Shown: positions 6,424 through 6,707 of the stretch, piece by piece
Layout of the letters: every line of letters starts with the position of its first letter
How positions within the stretch are numbered: position 1 is the stretch's first letter
Assembly (NCBI GenBank): GCA_031278135.1
Contig: JAITKY010000204.1
Coordinates: forward strand, 1 to 6,707
Length of the DNA: 6,707 nt
Direction: 5' to 3'
Origin: Prevotellaceae bacterium
Lineage (GTDB): Bacteria; Bacteroidota; Bacteroidia; Bacteroidales; UBA932
The notes under the pieces: model-generated
The model's database searches: none
Told to the model about the DNA's origin: nothing
The model's input: the letters and a program-made list of their open reading frames with translations, nothing else
Made by a program: the position numbers and the translations under genes

Positions 6424-6707
6424 AATCGTGTTTGCCTTCGAAATATGTTAATTCTGTCAAACACACAATCGACCTTATTTTATTTTGATCGGCGTAAAGC
6501 CAGATAATACCCCAGATTTATCAGGAAATTGTGCAAAAGATTTACTCTGGATACATTCATTCGTTTTATGAATGAAGGCAGAGAGTAGAATTTCAGAACT
6601 CCTGACTTGGCGCAGATTACACTGTCGCAATTTTAAGATGTCAAATAATACAACGTGCTGATTATTAAAAATAAAATTAAACATTACTGTATTCCCGACA
6701 TTATTTT
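6424..6707. other. Region with no convincing gene
   Basis: The last 284 nt are AT-rich and all plus frames carry stops. The only open frame is 69 codons on the minus strand (6475-6684), with no recognised motif, no promoter box and no RBS. Two weak inverted repeats are visible: GTGTTTG (6428-6434) with CAAACAC (6458-6464), and CATTCAT (6554-6560) with ATGAATG (6568-6574). I see no tRNA, insertion-sequence end or riboswitch signature. Short plus-frame stretches such as LGADYTVAILRCQIIQRADY could be remnants of a decayed gene, but this is speculative. Confidence 0.4.

Noticed and set aside
6475..6684. 69-codon minus-strand open frame near the right edge
   Set aside because: It has no recognisable motif, no TAnnTTTG box upstream and an unremarkable composition. 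An open frame of this size is expected by chance in AT-rich DNA, though it cannot be excluded.

Overview
The window looks like chromosomal DNA from a member of the Bacteroidota, probably Bacteroidales. The evidence is a secreted S9 peptidase of the type common in that phylum, a Bacteroidota-style tetrapyrrole-methylase (RsmI-like) paralogue, and two intergenic promoters with the Bacteroidota -7 box TAnnTTTG. Start codons lack clear Shine-Dalgarno sequences, and the intergenic DNA is AT-rich. Species cannot be assigned from this sequence.

Layout. Positions 1-107 hold the 3' end of an unrecognised plus-strand gene. It converges on a four-gene minus-strand block covering about 5381 down to 214. 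In transcription order this block is a signal-peptide-bearing S9 serine peptidase, a small HAD-fold protein related to the HAD domain of Swiss-Army-Knife RNA-repair proteins, an RsmI/YraL-like SAM-dependent methyltransferase, and bioA. The genes are tightly spaced (19 nt, 29 nt, then a 4-nt ATGA overlap), so they are probably one operon served by the promoter at 5416-5448. Divergent from it, at 5495-6283, lies a SpoU/TrmH-family RNA 2'-O-methyltransferase with its own promoter at 5434-5462. The two promoters interleave. An unrecognised 47-codon ORF overlaps the SpoU stop by 4 nt. The last ~280 nt shows no convincing gene.

How the genes relate. The block does not form one pathway: it mixes biotin synthesis, protein turnover and RNA modification. 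There is a possible RNA-maintenance theme, with an RsmI-like enzyme, a HAD_SAK-like protein and a divergent SpoU methyltransferase. Two adjacent genes, the RsmI-like enzyme and bioA, both consume S-adenosylmethionine, as methyl donor and amino donor respectively.

I see no CRISPR array, insertion sequence, tRNA, rRNA or clearly new defence or metabolic system. The most unusual structure is a palindromic repeat-like element that sits in frame inside the peptidase gene (4858-4896) and is translated as a Pro/Ser-rich segment. Two further points merit checking: the interleaved divergent promoters, and the small ORF coupled to the SpoU gene.
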